Source: Ruminococcus sp. (lineage in GTDB: Bacteria > Bacillota > Clostridia > Oscillospirales > Ruminococcaceae). From it: a stretch of DNA of 64,000 nt. Shown piece after piece: positions 8,705 through 17,315 of this stretch. The stretch covers positions 115,882 through 179,881 of the forward strand of contig JAFQHO010000029.1 in assembly GCA_017397925.1 (NCBI GenBank), given 5' to 3'. The position numbers were made by a program, and so were the translations under genes. The notes below the pieces were generated by a model, which did not search any database, was not told the origin of the DNA, and worked only from the letters and a program-made list of their open reading frames with translations. How positions within the stretch are numbered: position 1 is the first letter of the stretch; each line of letters opens with the position of its first letter.

Positions 8705-11700
8705 TTACTTGATATCCTTGTGATGTGCCTGTAAGGACTTCACGCTGATATTCTTGTTTGATTTGATATACTTGATACCCTCAAGACTTGCCTTTGCAGC
8801 AGCCATTGTTGTAATATAAGTTACACGGTGCTTGATAGCTGACTTACGGATGTAGCTGTCATCGTGAATACTTGTCTTACCTGCAGGTGTATTGATAATA
8901 AGCTGAATTTCGCCGTTTGCAATTTCATCTGCAATATTAGGACGTCTGCCCTCGTAAATCTTGAAGATTCTCTCACAGGGGATTCCTGCCTCAACAAGAA
9001 GCTTGTAGCACTTGTGAGTAGCAAGAAGCTTAAATCCAAGTTCATTGAAGCCCTTTGCAATGTCAATAAGCTCAGGCTTATCTCTGTCACAGATACTGAG
9101 AAGAACTGTACCGCTTTCGGGGAGGTAATTCTTTGTAGCCTCCTGTGCCTTATAGTAAGCTTCACCGAAGCTGTCGGAGATACCGAGAACTTCACCTGTT
9201 GAACGCATCTCAGGTCCGAGAATCGGGTCAACCTCAGGGAACATATTGAATGGGAATACAGCTTCCTTAACACCATAGTGGTCAATCTGACGGTCTTTCA
9301 GCTGTGGAACGGGTGAAGGATTGCCTGTAAGTGCAGATGTGATAATCTCTGTAGCAATCTTAACCATATTGATATCACAGACCTTGGAAACAAGGGGAAC
9401 TGTTCTGGAAGCTCTTGGATTTGCCTCAAGTACGTATACTGTATCGCCTTCAATAGCGTACTGCATATTCATAAGACCGCATACGTTCATCTCAACAGCA
9501 ATTCTCTTTGTGTAATCCTTGATAGTTTCAACGATTTCAGGAGAGAGATTCTTTGAAGGAAGAATACAAGCGGAGTCGCCTGAATGTACGCCTGCAAGCT
9601 CAATATGCTCCATAACAGCAGGAACAAAGCAGTTTGTACCATCAGCTATAGCGTCAGCCTCGCACTCTGTAGCATTGTTGAGGAAACGGTCAATAAGGAT
9701 AGGTCTGTCAGGAGTTACACCAACAGCTGCGTTCATATATACACGCATCATCTCGTCATCGTGTACGATTTCCATACCGCGTCCGCCGAGAACGTAAGAA
9801 GGACGAACCATTACAGGGTAGCCTATTCTGTTTGCGATTTCGATAGCCTCATCAGCATTTACAGCCATACCTGCCTCAGGCATAGGAATTTCAAGCTTAT
9901 CCATCATTGCGCGGAAGTGGTCTCTGTCCTCAGCAAGGTCAATAGTCTCAGGTGTTGTACCGAGAATATTTACGCCGTATTTCTTAAGGTCGTTAGCAAG
10001 GTTAAGTGGAGTCTGTCCGCCGAACTGTGCAATAACGCCTACAGGCTTTTCCTTGTCGTGGATAGCGAGTACATCTTCAAGTGTAAGAGGCTCAAAATAG
10101 AGCTTATCAGATGTATCATAGTCTGTTGATACAGTTTCAGGGTTACAGTTTACGATAATTGACTCAAAGCCAAGCTTTTTAAGAGCAAGTGCAGCGTGAA
10201 CGCAGCAGTAGTCAAATTCAATACCCTGTCCGATTCTGTTAGGACCGCCGCCGAGAATCATAATCTTTGGCTTATCTGTGCTTACAGGGCTCTTGTCCTC
10301 TGCAAGGTGATAAGTAGAATAGTAGTAAGCTGCATTTTCTGTGGAGCTTACGTGAACGCCTTCCCAAGCCTCGCAGATACCGAAGCCGATACGTGCATTT
10401 CTGATTTCTTCCTCTGTTACTTCAAGGAGAGAGCTGAGGTAACGGTCAGAGAAACCGTCAAGCTTAGCCTGTCTGAGGATGTCTTCCTCAGGAACAGCAC
10501 CCTTCATTGTAAGGAGCATTTCTTCTTCCTCAACAAGTTCAAGCATCTGCTCAAGGAAATATCTCTTAATCTTTGTAAGCTCAAAGATTTCTTCAATTGT
10601 AGCACCTTTACGGAGTGCCTCGTATATAATGAACTGTCTTTCGCTTGTAGGATTCTTAAGAAGGTCGAGAAGCTCATCCTTTGTCATACTGTTGAAATTC
10701 TTAGCAAAGCCAAGACCATATCTGCCTGTTTCAAGGCTGCGGATAGCCTTCTGGAAAGCTTCCTTGTATGTCTTACCGATGCTCATAACCTCGCCTACAG
10801 CGCGCATCTGTGTGCCCAGCTTATCTTCTGCGCCCTTGAACTTCTCAAATGCCCAGCGGGCAAATTTGATAACGATATAGTCGCCGTCGGGTACATACTT
10901 ATCAAGAGTGCCGTACTTACCGCAGGGGATTTCATCAAGTGTAAGACCGCATGCAAGCATAGCGGAAACGAGTGCAATTGGGAAGCCTGTTGCCTTTGAA
11001 GCAAGAGCAGAAGAACGTGAAGTTCTGGGGTTTATTTCGATAACAGCAATACGTCCCGTTTCAGGATCACGAGCAAACTGACAGTTACAACCACCGATAA
11101 CCTCGATAGATTCAATGATTTTATATGACATTTCCTGGAGTTCCTTCTGAACATCCTCAGGAATTGTGAGCATAGGTGCAGAGCAGAAGGAATCGCCTGT
11201 ATGAACGCCGACAGGGTCGATGTTTTCGATAAAGCATACAGTAATCTTATTGTTGTTGATGTCACGGACAACCTCAACTTCAAGCTCTTCCCAGCCGAAG
11301 ATACATTCTTCAACAAGAACCTGGCCTACGAGTGAAGCCTGGAGACCTCTTTCACAAACGACTTTAAGCTCGTTAACGTTGTAAACCATACCGCCGCCAA
11401 CGCCGCCCATTGTGTAGGCTGGACGAAGAACAACGGGATATTTGAGAGATTCAGCGATTTTAACAGCTTCATCAACAGTGTAAGCAACCTCACTTTTTGG
11501 CATACCGATACCAAGCTTATTCATAGCATTCTTGAACTCAATACGGTCCTCGCCTCTCTCGATAGCGTCAACCTGAACACCGATAACACGTACACCATAC
11601 TTTTCAAGAACACCTGCTTCATCAAGCTCAGAGCAGAGGTTAAGACCTGACTGTCCGCCGAGATTGGGGAGGAGAGCGTCGGGACGTTCTTTCTCGATAA

Positions 11701-11929
11701 TCTGGGTAAGTCTTTCAACGTTGAGTGGCTCGATATATGTTGTATCGGCAACGTCGGGGTCTGTCATAATAGTTGCTGGGTTAGAGTTTACAAGAACAAT
11801 CTCATAGCCGAGGTTTCTGAGAGCCTTGCAAGCCTGAGTTCCCGAATAGTCGAACTCACAGGCCTGACCGATAATAATGGGGCCTGAACCGATAATCATG
11901 ATTTTGTTAATATCCTGAATCTTTGGCAT
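8705..11929 (-). CDS. carB: Carbamoyl-phosphate synthase large subunit
   Basis: 1074 aa, the usual length for CarB. It makes carbamoyl phosphate from ammonia, bicarbonate and two ATP for pyrimidine and arginine synthesis, receiving ammonia from the CarA glutaminase. The protein opens with PKIQDINKIMIIGSGPIIIG. It has two homologous ATP-grasp halves (about 1-400 and 555-935), each with an EFDYSGTQA/EFDYCCVHA-type and a VRP-(A/S)-Y motif, an oligomerisation segment between them and a C-terminal MGS-like allosteric domain (about 935-1074). carA is not adjacent, so the small subunit must be encoded elsewhere. A strong sigma-A promoter and a structured leader precede it. Confidence 0.97.
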   Translation of the reverse strand: MPKIQDINKIMIIGSGPIIIGQACEFDYSGTQACKALRNLGYEIVLVNSNPATIMTDPDVADTTYIEPLNVERLTQIIEKERPDALLPNLGGQSGLNLCSELDEAGVLEKYGVRVIGVQVDAIERGEDRIEFKNAMNKLGIGMPKSEVAYTVDEAVKIAESLKYPVVLRPAYTMGGVGGGMVYNVNELKVVCERGLQASLVGQVLVEECIFGWEELEVEVVRDINNNKITVCFIENIDPVGVHTGDSFCSAPMLTIPEDVQKELQEMSYKIIESIEVIGGCNCQFARDPETGRIAVIEINPRTSRSSALASKATGFPIALVSAMLACGLTLDEIPCGKYGTLDKYVPDGDYIVIKFARWAFEKFKGAEDKLGTQMRAVGEVMSIGKTYKEAFQKAIRSLETGRYGLGFAKNFNSMTKDELLDLLKNPTSERQFIIYEALRKGATIEEIFELTKIKRYFLEQMLELVEEEEMLLTMKGAVPEEDILRQAKLDGFSDRYLSSLLEVTEEEIRNARIGFGICEAWEGVHVSSTENAAYYYSTYHLAEDKSPVSTDKPKIMILGGGPNRIGQGIEFDYCCVHAALALKKLGFESIIVNCNPETVSTDYDTSDKLYFEPLTLEDVLAIHDKEKPVGVIAQFGGQTPLNLANDLKKYGVNILGTTPETIDLAEDRDHFRAMMDKLEIPMPEAGMAVNADEAIEIANRIGYPVMVRPSYVLGGRGMEIVHDDEMMRVYMNAAVGVTPDRPILIDRFLNNATECEADAIADGTNCFVPAVMEHIELAGVHSGDSACILPSKNLSPEIVETIKDYTKRIAVEMNVCGLMNMQYAIEGDTVYVLEANPRASRTVPLVSKVCDINMVKIATEIITSALTGNPSPVPQLKDRQIDHYGVKEAVFPFNMFPEVDPILGPEMRSTGEVLGISDSFGEAYYKAQEATKNYLPESGTVLLSICDRDKPELIDIAKGFNELGFKLLATHKCYKLLVEAGIPCERIFKIYEGRRPNIADEIANGEIQLIINTPAGKTSIHDDSYIRKSAIKHRVTYITTMAAAKASLEGIKYIKSNKNISVKSLQAHHKDIK

Positions 11930-12082
11930 TTTTTTCTCCTGACCCGTGCTGGCAGCACGTTGTATTTTACCAGCAGAAGCGTGAAAAACCTCTGCTGATT
12001 TCTTAGAAACTGCATCACTTTTAAGTTGATTAGCTCCTAATATTCTACCTTATATCATACCACAAAATGAAAAAAAATGCAA
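11930..12082 (-). promoter_or_regulatory. carB promoter and structured leader
   Basis: On the minus strand TTGCAT (12077-12082), a 17-bp spacer and TATGAT (12054-12059) form a good sigma-A promoter. This gives a leader of about 118 nt. The leader contains CAGCAGA/TCTGCTG and CGTGCTG/CAGCACG hairpins right before the ribosome site. Attenuation by PyrR or a similar factor is conceivable, but no PyrR-binding consensus was recognised. The stretch 12083-12385 between this and the ArsR promoter contains no gene that I can support. Confidence 0.6.
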
Positions 12083-12385
12083 GGGGTGAAAAGGCTTTTC
12101 GGCAAATTTTTATAAGGAATTGTATTACTTTTGATAAAAATATGATTAGGTTGCTGTTTCGGATTTCAAAGAATGTCTTAAAGTATGAATTTGATTTAAT
12201 ATAGTTGATTTATGCTCTACTTATATTGTAGAACAAAAATAGGGGTTTTCAATAGGTTTTCGTAAGTTTGTATGATTGTACAAATCAAAAACGATTGGTT
12301 TGTGCAAACTGACGACAAAAGCATAGAACGAATAATATTATCCGTCGTACAGTGAAAAGTATTTAGAAAAATTTCAAAATACCCC

Positions 12386-12464
12386 TTGACAAATGCTGAA
12401 AAATGTGGTATTATGTATTTAGAGAAAATTCTAAATAGAAAAATCTCTAAATAGTACGTACTAT
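12386..12464 (+). promoter_or_regulatory. Promoter and operators of the arsR-sdpI pair
   Basis: TTGACA (12386-12391), 17-bp spacer and TATTAT (12409-12414) form a near-consensus promoter. Directly downstream are ATTTAGA-n6-TCTAAAT (12417-12436) and another TCTCTAAAT half-site pair (12444-12452), then the perfect 14-bp palindrome ATAGTACGTACTAT (12451-12464). Position between -10 and start codon fits autorepression by the encoded ArsR-family protein. Confidence 0.75.
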
Positions 12465-12487
12465 AAAATAACTAAAGGGGGAATTAT

Positions 12488-12802
12488 ATGGGTTTTCCAG
12501 AAACATTCAAAGCCTTGTCAGACCCTGCAAGGCGAGAAATACTCACAATGCTCCGAAGCGGAAGAAAATCCGCAGGGGAAATAGCCGCAAAGTTTGATAT
12601 GACAGGAGCTACAGTATCATATCATCTGAAACAGCTTAAAAATGCGGAGCTTGTACACGAAACAAGAGAAAAAAATTTTATCTATTATACGCTTAATACC
12701 TCTGTCTTTGAGGAAATAATGATGTGGACGGCACAGTTCATATCTCACTCAGACAGCAAAGGGGAAGAATTGGAGGATAACTATGAAAAAGATGTTGACT
12801 AA
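12488..12802 (+). CDS. ArsR-family winged-helix repressor (SdpR-like)
   Basis: 104 aa. The start has a good AAAGGGGGAATTAT ribosome site. The whole protein is one winged-helix domain (FKALSDPARREILTMLRSG, then GATVSYHLKQLKNAELV as recognition helix and wing). No metal-binding CxC-type motif of ArsR/SmtB sensors is visible. Together with the downstream SdpI-like partner this points to the SdpR type, where the membrane protein sequesters the repressor. Its 3' end overlaps the next gene by 20 bp, so the two are translationally coupled. Confidence 0.88.
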   Translation: MGFPETFKALSDPARREILTMLRSGRKSAGEIAAKFDMTGATVSYHLKQLKNAELVHETREKNFIYYTLNTSVFEEIMMWTAQFISHSDSKGEELEDNYEKDVD

Positions 12803-13400
12803 AACAGATATATTTGCAACTGTTCTGACACTCTGTGCAGTAATTCCCGGATTTGTGGTATACAATAAACTGCCTGAAAAAGTTGCAACTCATTTTAATA
12901 TGACAAATGAGCCTGATAGCTATATGCCGAAACTGGCGGCAATTGTGGTATTGCCCGTTGTGTTGGCAGTTATGGAAATTGTCTGCTGTCTGATTACAAG
13001 CACCGACAAACGCACGGAAAACAACAGAAAAGCCAACACAATGGTGCGTTTTATTATACCTGTGCTTGCTTTTGTAATGGAGGGTCTGATTATTCTCTAT
13101 GCACTTGAAAAGCTGACGAATATAGGTGCAGTTACAGGACTTCTTATTTCTGTTTTACTCATTGTAATCGGCAATTATATGCCTAAAACAAGACAGAACA
13201 GCTTCCTTGGAATAAAAACGCCCCGTACCCTTTCTGATGAAAGAATATGGGACAAGACGCATCGTTTTGCAGGCTTTGTCTGGACAATCGGCGGAATTGC
13301 ACTCCTGCCCGTTTCCCTGCTTGGTTTATATATTCCTGCGTTGATTTTAATGTCCGTTGTTGTAATGATTCCTGTTGTTTATTCATTCGTTGTCAGATAA
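12783..13400 (+). CDS. SdpI-family membrane protein (DUF1648)
   Basis: 205 aa with about six hydrophobic segments. The N-terminal half has the DUF1648 signature (PGFVVYNKLPEKVATHFNM). The C-terminal half has the SdpI signature (NSFLGIKTPRTLSDERIWDK). In Bacillus, SdpI gives immunity to the SdpC killing factor and sequesters SdpR. Many clostridia carry such pairs without any toxin gene, as here. Inferred role: envelope-stress or bacteriocin sensing and immunity. Confidence 0.88.
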   Translation: MKKMLTKTDIFATVLTLCAVIPGFVVYNKLPEKVATHFNMTNEPDSYMPKLAAIVVLPVVLAVMEIVCCLITSTDKRTENNRKANTMVRFIIPVLAFVMEGLIILYALEKLTNIGAVTGLLISVLLIVIGNYMPKTRQNSFLGIKTPRTLSDERIWDKTHRFAGFVWTIGGIALLPVSLLGLYIPALILMSVVVMIPVVYSFVVR

Positions 13401-13404
13401 CAAT

Positions 13405-13433
13405 AAATCTCCCGATTTTTCGGGAGATTTTTG
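13405..13433 (+). terminator. Terminator of the arsR-sdpI operon
   Basis: AAATCTCCCGA-tttt-TCGGGAGATTT forms an 11-bp stem followed by TTG-A-TTTTG. Confidence 0.85.
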
Positions 13434-13440
13434 ATTTTGC

Positions 13441-13470
13441 AAAAAAATCCCCTCGCCGAAACGAGGGGGA
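13441..13470 (-). terminator. Terminator of the Na/Pi cotransporter gene
   Basis: On the minus strand CCCCTCG-tttcgg-CGAGGGG is followed by ATTTTTTT. It is convergent with the sdpI terminator. Confidence 0.85.
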
Positions 13471-13482
13471 AGATAAAGAGGT

Positions 13483-15231
13483 TTAAACAAATGAAAGATA
13501 TTTCGAGGTATATTCTTCAAATTGTTTTCTGTAGATATCATTGTCAGTGCGGAGCTGTTTCAGTGATTCGTGGAGATTCATATTCTGTTCCTTAACGTCA
13601 ATCACACAGCCTGCAATATTGGAGCAATGGTCGGAAACTCGCTCCATATTTGTGATAAGGTCATTCCATACAAAGCCGGCTTCAATACCGCATCCGCCTA
13701 CACGAAGACGCTCAATATGTCTTGAACGGAGCAGCTCCTTCATTCTGTCGATAACCTGCTCTAAAGGTTCAACGAGAGTAGCCTGTTCAGTATCGGAATT
13801 TTTGAATGAGGTGTAGGAAAGGGTTACAATTTCAGAAACGGCATTGGAAAGTGACTTCATTTCAACATCAGCGTCAGCAGAGAATACGATTTTCTTATCA
13901 CGCATTTCCTCAGCAGATTCAAGAATATTTACAGCGTGGTCGCTGATACGCTCAAAATCTCCGATAGCTTTAAGGAGCATTGAAGCCGTTGCACCCTCTG
14001 TTTCGTTGAGCTGATGAGTGCTGAGCTTTACAAGATATGTGCCGATGATATCTTCATAGTGGTCGGTTTTGTCCTCAGCCTCACGTATAGCGGAAGCTGT
14101 TTCTTTATCATAAGCTGTAAGACATTCAATACTTGATTTAAGAGCAGTTGAAGCAATTTCAGCCATTTCCTGTGTGAGATTATAAGCACATTCAAGAGCA
14201 ATTGCAGGAGTTGCAAGAAGTCTTTCATCAAGAACTGAGGTTTTTTCTTCTTTATCAGTATTGGGAACGAGCTTATATGCAAGCTTTTCAAAAAGTCCTG
14301 ACATAGGGAGAAGAACTAATGTACAAGCAATGTTGAATATAGAGTGGCATACAGCGATACCTGCAAGACTTGCAGATTCATCAAATATAGCAGGGGAGAT
14401 TACCAGATTTACAATTGAGAATACGGTGAGCCAGATAACAGTACCAATTATATTGAATGAAAGGTGTACAAGAGCTGCACGGCGTGCATTTTTAGCTGTA
14501 CCTACAGAGGATATAAGCGCTGTTACGCAGGTACCGATGTTCTGTCCCATAATGATCGGGATAGCTGCACCGTAGGAAACTGCTCCTGTAGCTGCAAGAG
14601 CCTGAAGAATACCAACGGAAGCGGAGCTTGACTGAATAATACCTGTAAGTATTGCGCCAGCGAGAACGCCGAGAATTGGGTTCTTGAACATAATGAACAG
14701 CTGCTGGAATTCGGGAACATCTTTAAGTCCTGCAACAGAATCTGTCATAGTATCCATTCCGAACATAAGAGTAGCGAAGCCAAGGAGAATCATACCGATA
14801 TCTTTCTTCTTGGCGCTTTTTGTAAACATATAAAAACCGATACCGATGAGGGCGAGAATTGGGGTAAAGGAAGTAGGTTTAAGAAGCTGTAATGCAAGAT
14901 TATCGCCCGATATACCGCCAAGACTTAAAACCCAGGCTGTAACGGTAGTACCGACATTTGCGCCCATAATAACGTGAATAGCCTGTTTAAGGCTCATAAG
15001 ACCGGAGTTTACAAAGCCTACGACCATAACAGTGGTAGCAGAAGAACTCTGAATTATTGCAGTTACACCAAGACCTGTGAGAAAGCCGGTAAGCTTTCCT
15101 GTGGTAAGCTTGCCAATCATAACTTCAAGCTTGCTGCCTGCGCCTCGTTCAAGGGATTCACCCATAATATTCATACCGAACAGGAACAGGCACAAGCCTC
15201 CGATAAGTGTCAAGACGTTAAAAATATCCAT
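13483..15231 (-). CDS. Na/Pi cotransporter family protein with C-terminal PhoU domain
   Basis: 582 aa, starting after TTGGAGGAAAATAT. Residues about 1-310 are a membrane transporter built of two inverted repeats, each with the QSSSA motif (IIQSSSATTVMV and IIQSSSASVGIL) typical of NptA/YjbB-type sodium-phosphate transporters. Residues about 340-565 are two PhoU-like helical bundles (FERISDHAVNI and MERVSDHCSNI). The family moves phosphate with sodium, and the PhoU part is thought to regulate transport. Monocistronic with its own terminator. Confidence 0.93.
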   Translation of the reverse strand: MDIFNVLTLIGGLCLFLFGMNIMGESLERGAGSKLEVMIGKLTTGKLTGFLTGLGVTAIIQSSSATTVMVVGFVNSGLMSLKQAIHVIMGANVGTTVTAWVLSLGGISGDNLALQLLKPTSFTPILALIGIGFYMFTKSAKKKDIGMILLGFATLMFGMDTMTDSVAGLKDVPEFQQLFIMFKNPILGVLAGAILTGIIQSSSASVGILQALAATGAVSYGAAIPIIMGQNIGTCVTALISSVGTAKNARRAALVHLSFNIIGTVIWLTVFSIVNLVISPAIFDESASLAGIAVCHSIFNIACTLVLLPMSGLFEKLAYKLVPNTDKEEKTSVLDERLLATPAIALECAYNLTQEMAEIASTALKSSIECLTAYDKETASAIREAEDKTDHYEDIIGTYLVKLSTHQLNETEGATASMLLKAIGDFERISDHAVNILESAEEMRDKKIVFSADADVEMKSLSNAVSEIVTLSYTSFKNSDTEQATLVEPLEQVIDRMKELLRSRHIERLRVGGCGIEAGFVWNDLITNMERVSDHCSNIAGCVIDVKEQNMNLHESLKQLRTDNDIYRKQFEEYTSKYLSFV

Positions 15232-15436
15232 ATATTTTCCTCCAATTTACGTTTTTGCAATATTATAATACCATAGGAATGTTAAATCTGAAACGACAGA
15301 AATGTTAAAATGATGTAAAATAGGATAATTTGACAGTTAAAATGCCTGAGAAAATGGATTTTAAATTTAACGTAATAACGTAAAAAATATATCAATAAAT
15401 TTTATAAACTTTCTATAATTAACGTTGTTGATAATT
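15232..15436. other. AT-rich intergenic segment between nptA-like and xylA genes
   Basis: No gene could be supported here. It should contain the promoter of the minus-strand transporter gene, but no convincing -35/-10 pair was assigned. Confidence 0.4.
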
Positions 15437-15527
15437 GTTGAAAAGGTAGAAAATAAAAAATATTTTTCAATAATCAACCATTTTTGGTTGAAAAAAGGGC
15501 GATTTTTGCCCTATAGTGAGGGGGTAT
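15437..15527 (+). repeat. 90-bp dispersed repeat, copy 1 (second copy 41851-41940)
   Basis: The stretch through TTTTTCAATAATCAACCA, hairpin CAACCA-tttt-TGGTTG, hairpin GGGC-gattttt-GCCC and then TATAGTGAGGGGGTATG matches 41851-41940 with few differences. In this copy it is followed by a ribosome site and a 21-codon ORF, whereas copy 2 lacks both. Confidence 0.85.
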
Positions 15528-15570
15528 GATGAAAACGTCATAAAACGATATCATCCGAAAGGAGAAAATT

Positions 15571-15636
15571 ATGTACAGAAAATGTTATATCAATTGCGAC
15601 CATTACTGCAGGGGAGAAAAAATCCTCCCTCGCTAA
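15571..15636 (+). CDS. Possible 21-residue Cys-rich peptide ORF
   Basis: ATG at 15571 is preceded by a strong GAAAGGAG ribosome site. The peptide MYRKCYINCDHYCRGEKILPR has three cysteines and five basic residues in 21 aa. Its last codons run into the hairpin that terminates xylA from the other strand. It resembles no family I know. It may be a leader or an accidental frame, and the main support is the ribosome site. Confidence 0.25.
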   Translation: MYRKCYINCDHYCRGEKILPR

Positions 15637-15656
15637 CCAACAAACGAGGGAGGATT
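15613..15656 (-). terminator. Terminator of xylA
   Basis: A perfect 12-bp stem AATCCTCCCTCG (15621-15632) / CGAGGGAGGATT (15645-15656). On the minus strand it runs directly into TTTTTTCTCC, so it terminates the minus-strand xylA transcript. There is no U-run on the plus side. Confidence 0.85.
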
Positions 15657-15738
15657 CCATAATTAAGAAGGGAGTGTAAGAAATTCAATTAAAAGAAAAT
15701 AAAAGTATATTAACAATGAAAAATTCAAAAACTTAAAA

Positions 15739-17064
15739 TTAGAGATTGAACATAATGTTGTTCAGAACAGCTTCAAGCATTTCCTGTCTGCCGCTGGAGA
15801 GGGAGTCAGTAACTTCGCCCTTGTCAAGAGCATACTTTTCAAGCTCAGCAAGACCAACCTTGCCGTCGATGATATCCTTACCAATGCCTGTTGTCCAGGA
15901 AGCATAACGGTCATCAACGAACTTGTCAATACGTCCGTCAGAGATAAGCTTGTCAGCAATTCTCAGACCGAGAGCAAATGTATCCATACCGGCAATATAG
16001 CTGTGGAAAATATCCTCAGGTGTGAAGCTTCCGCGTCTTGCCTTGGAGTCAAAGTTAAGACCGCCGTTTGTAAAGCCGCCTGCCTTAAGAACCTCGTACA
16101 TACAGAGAGCAGCCTCATATACGTTTGTTGGGAACTGGTCAGTATCCCAGCCGAGGAGTGTATCACCCTGGTTAGCGTCGATAGAACCGAAAGCACCGTT
16201 CTCGCGAGCAACGCGAAGTTCGTGCTGGAATGTATGCTGTGCAAGTGTTGCGTGGTTAGCCTCAATGTTCATCTTGAAATCCTTGTCAAGACCGTACTTG
16301 CGGAGGAATCCGAGAACAGTAGCTGTATCGAAATCATACTGGTGCTTTGTAGGCTCCTTTGGCTTAGGCTCAATGTAGAAATCGCCTGTGTAGCCGATAG
16401 AACGAGCATACTCAACAGCCATCTTCATAAGACGAGCCATATTGTCAAGCTCCAGACCCATATTTGTGTTAAGGAGAGTCTCATAACCCTCACGGCCGCC
16501 CCAGAATACATAGCCATTACCGCCAAGCTTTACTGTAGCGTCGATAGCCTTCTTGATCTGTGCAGCAGCATATGCGAAAACGTCGGCAGAGGGAGAAGTT
16601 CCTGCACCATGCATAAAGCGTGGGTGATCAAAGCACTTAGCAGTACCCCAAAGGAGCTTCTTAGAGGGATCTGCCGCCATTTTCTCAGCGATGTAATCAA
16701 CAATCTTGTCGAACTCTGCATTTGTCTCAGCAAGTGAGCCATACTCAGGAGAGAGGTCACGGTCGTGGAAGCAGAAGTAATCGATAGAAAGCTTATCCAT
16801 AATCTCGAAAGCAGCGTCTACCTTAGCCTTAGCGCGAGCAGCAGGCTCTGTTTCGCCCCATGTCTTGTCTGTTGTACCGCAGCCGAACATATCTGTACCG
16901 TCGCCGCCCATTGTGTGCCACCAGGAAAGAGCGAACTTAAGCTGCTCCTTCATTGTCTTGCCGCCGATAACCTCATCGGGATTGTAGTATTTGAATGCGA
17001 GAGGATTTGTACTATCCTTGCCCTCGTAAGGGATTTTGCCTATATTGCTGAAAAATTCACTCAT
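15739..17064 (-). CDS. xylA: Xylose isomerase
   Basis: 441 aa, the family length for class II enzymes. It converts D-xylose to D-xylulose in the cytoplasm. Visible motifs are the catalytic His/Asp pair H100 and D103 in [10 protein letters not shown], the metal-ligand region [23 protein letters not shown] and [10 protein letters not shown]. Start after CGGAGGTTTTTAAA. No xylB (xylulokinase) is adjacent. Position next to an AraC regulator and the GH3/ABC operon supports use of xylose released from xylo-oligosaccharides. Confidence 0.97.
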   Translation of the reverse strand: MSEFFSNIGKIPYEGKDSTNPLAFKYYNPDEVIGGKTMKEQLKFALSWWHTMGGDGTDMFGCGTTDKTWGETEPAARAKAKVDAAFEIMDKLSIDYFCFHDRDLSPEYGSLAETNAEFDKIVDYIAEKMAADPSKKLLWGTAKCFDHPRFMHGAGTSPSADVFAYAAAQIKKAIDATVKLGGNGYVFWGGREGYETLLNTNMGLELDNMARLMKMAVEYARSIGYTGDFYIEPKPKEPTKHQYDFDTATVLGFLRKYGLDKDFKMNIEANHATLAQHTFQHELRVARENGAFGSIDANQGDTLLGWDTDQFPTNVYEAALCMYEVLKAGGFTNGGLNFDSKARRGSFTPEDIFHSYIAGMDTFALGLRIADKLISDGRIDKFVDDRYASWTTGIGKDIIDGKVGLAELEKYALDKGEVTDSLSSGRQEMLEAVLNNIMFNL

Positions 17065-17315
17065 TTTAAAAACCTCCGTTTATATATAATGTGCAGGTGC
17101 GGCATCAGAGCCGCCCTTGCAGACATTTTTGATAAGTTTTACAGTTCCCCGTGCTGATGAGGGAGTGCATTCACTTATCCTGTTAAATAAATTATAACGC
17201 TTTCTGTAAAAAACGACTAATCAAATCTTGCTGTCTTAAAAACAAAATTTGCTAACTTGTTAAAGAAAGTGAAAAGAATTTTGTGCAGAAGCATAAAAAT
17301 GACGTAATATAGGGA
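17065..17315 (-). promoter_or_regulatory. xylA upstream region
   Basis: On the minus strand a TATAAT (17191-17196) is visible, but no good -35 occurs 17 bp upstream (TAGTCG). That fits activator-dependent transcription, possibly by the neighbouring AraC protein. Confidence 0.4.

Noticed and set aside
8864-10999. Long open frames on the plus strand opposite carB (up to 267 codons)
   Set aside because: They are antisense shadows of the strongly conserved carB reading frame, lack ribosome sites and show no protein-like features.
15510-15521. Functional T7-type phage promoter
   Set aside because: The 12-bp match covers only part of the promoter and no phage polymerase or phage genes are present. 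It is kept only as a note within the repeat finding.
16003-16737. 244-codon plus-strand frame opposite xylA
   Set aside because: xylA is certain on the minus strand. The antisense frame is Cys/Leu-rich without a ribosome site.
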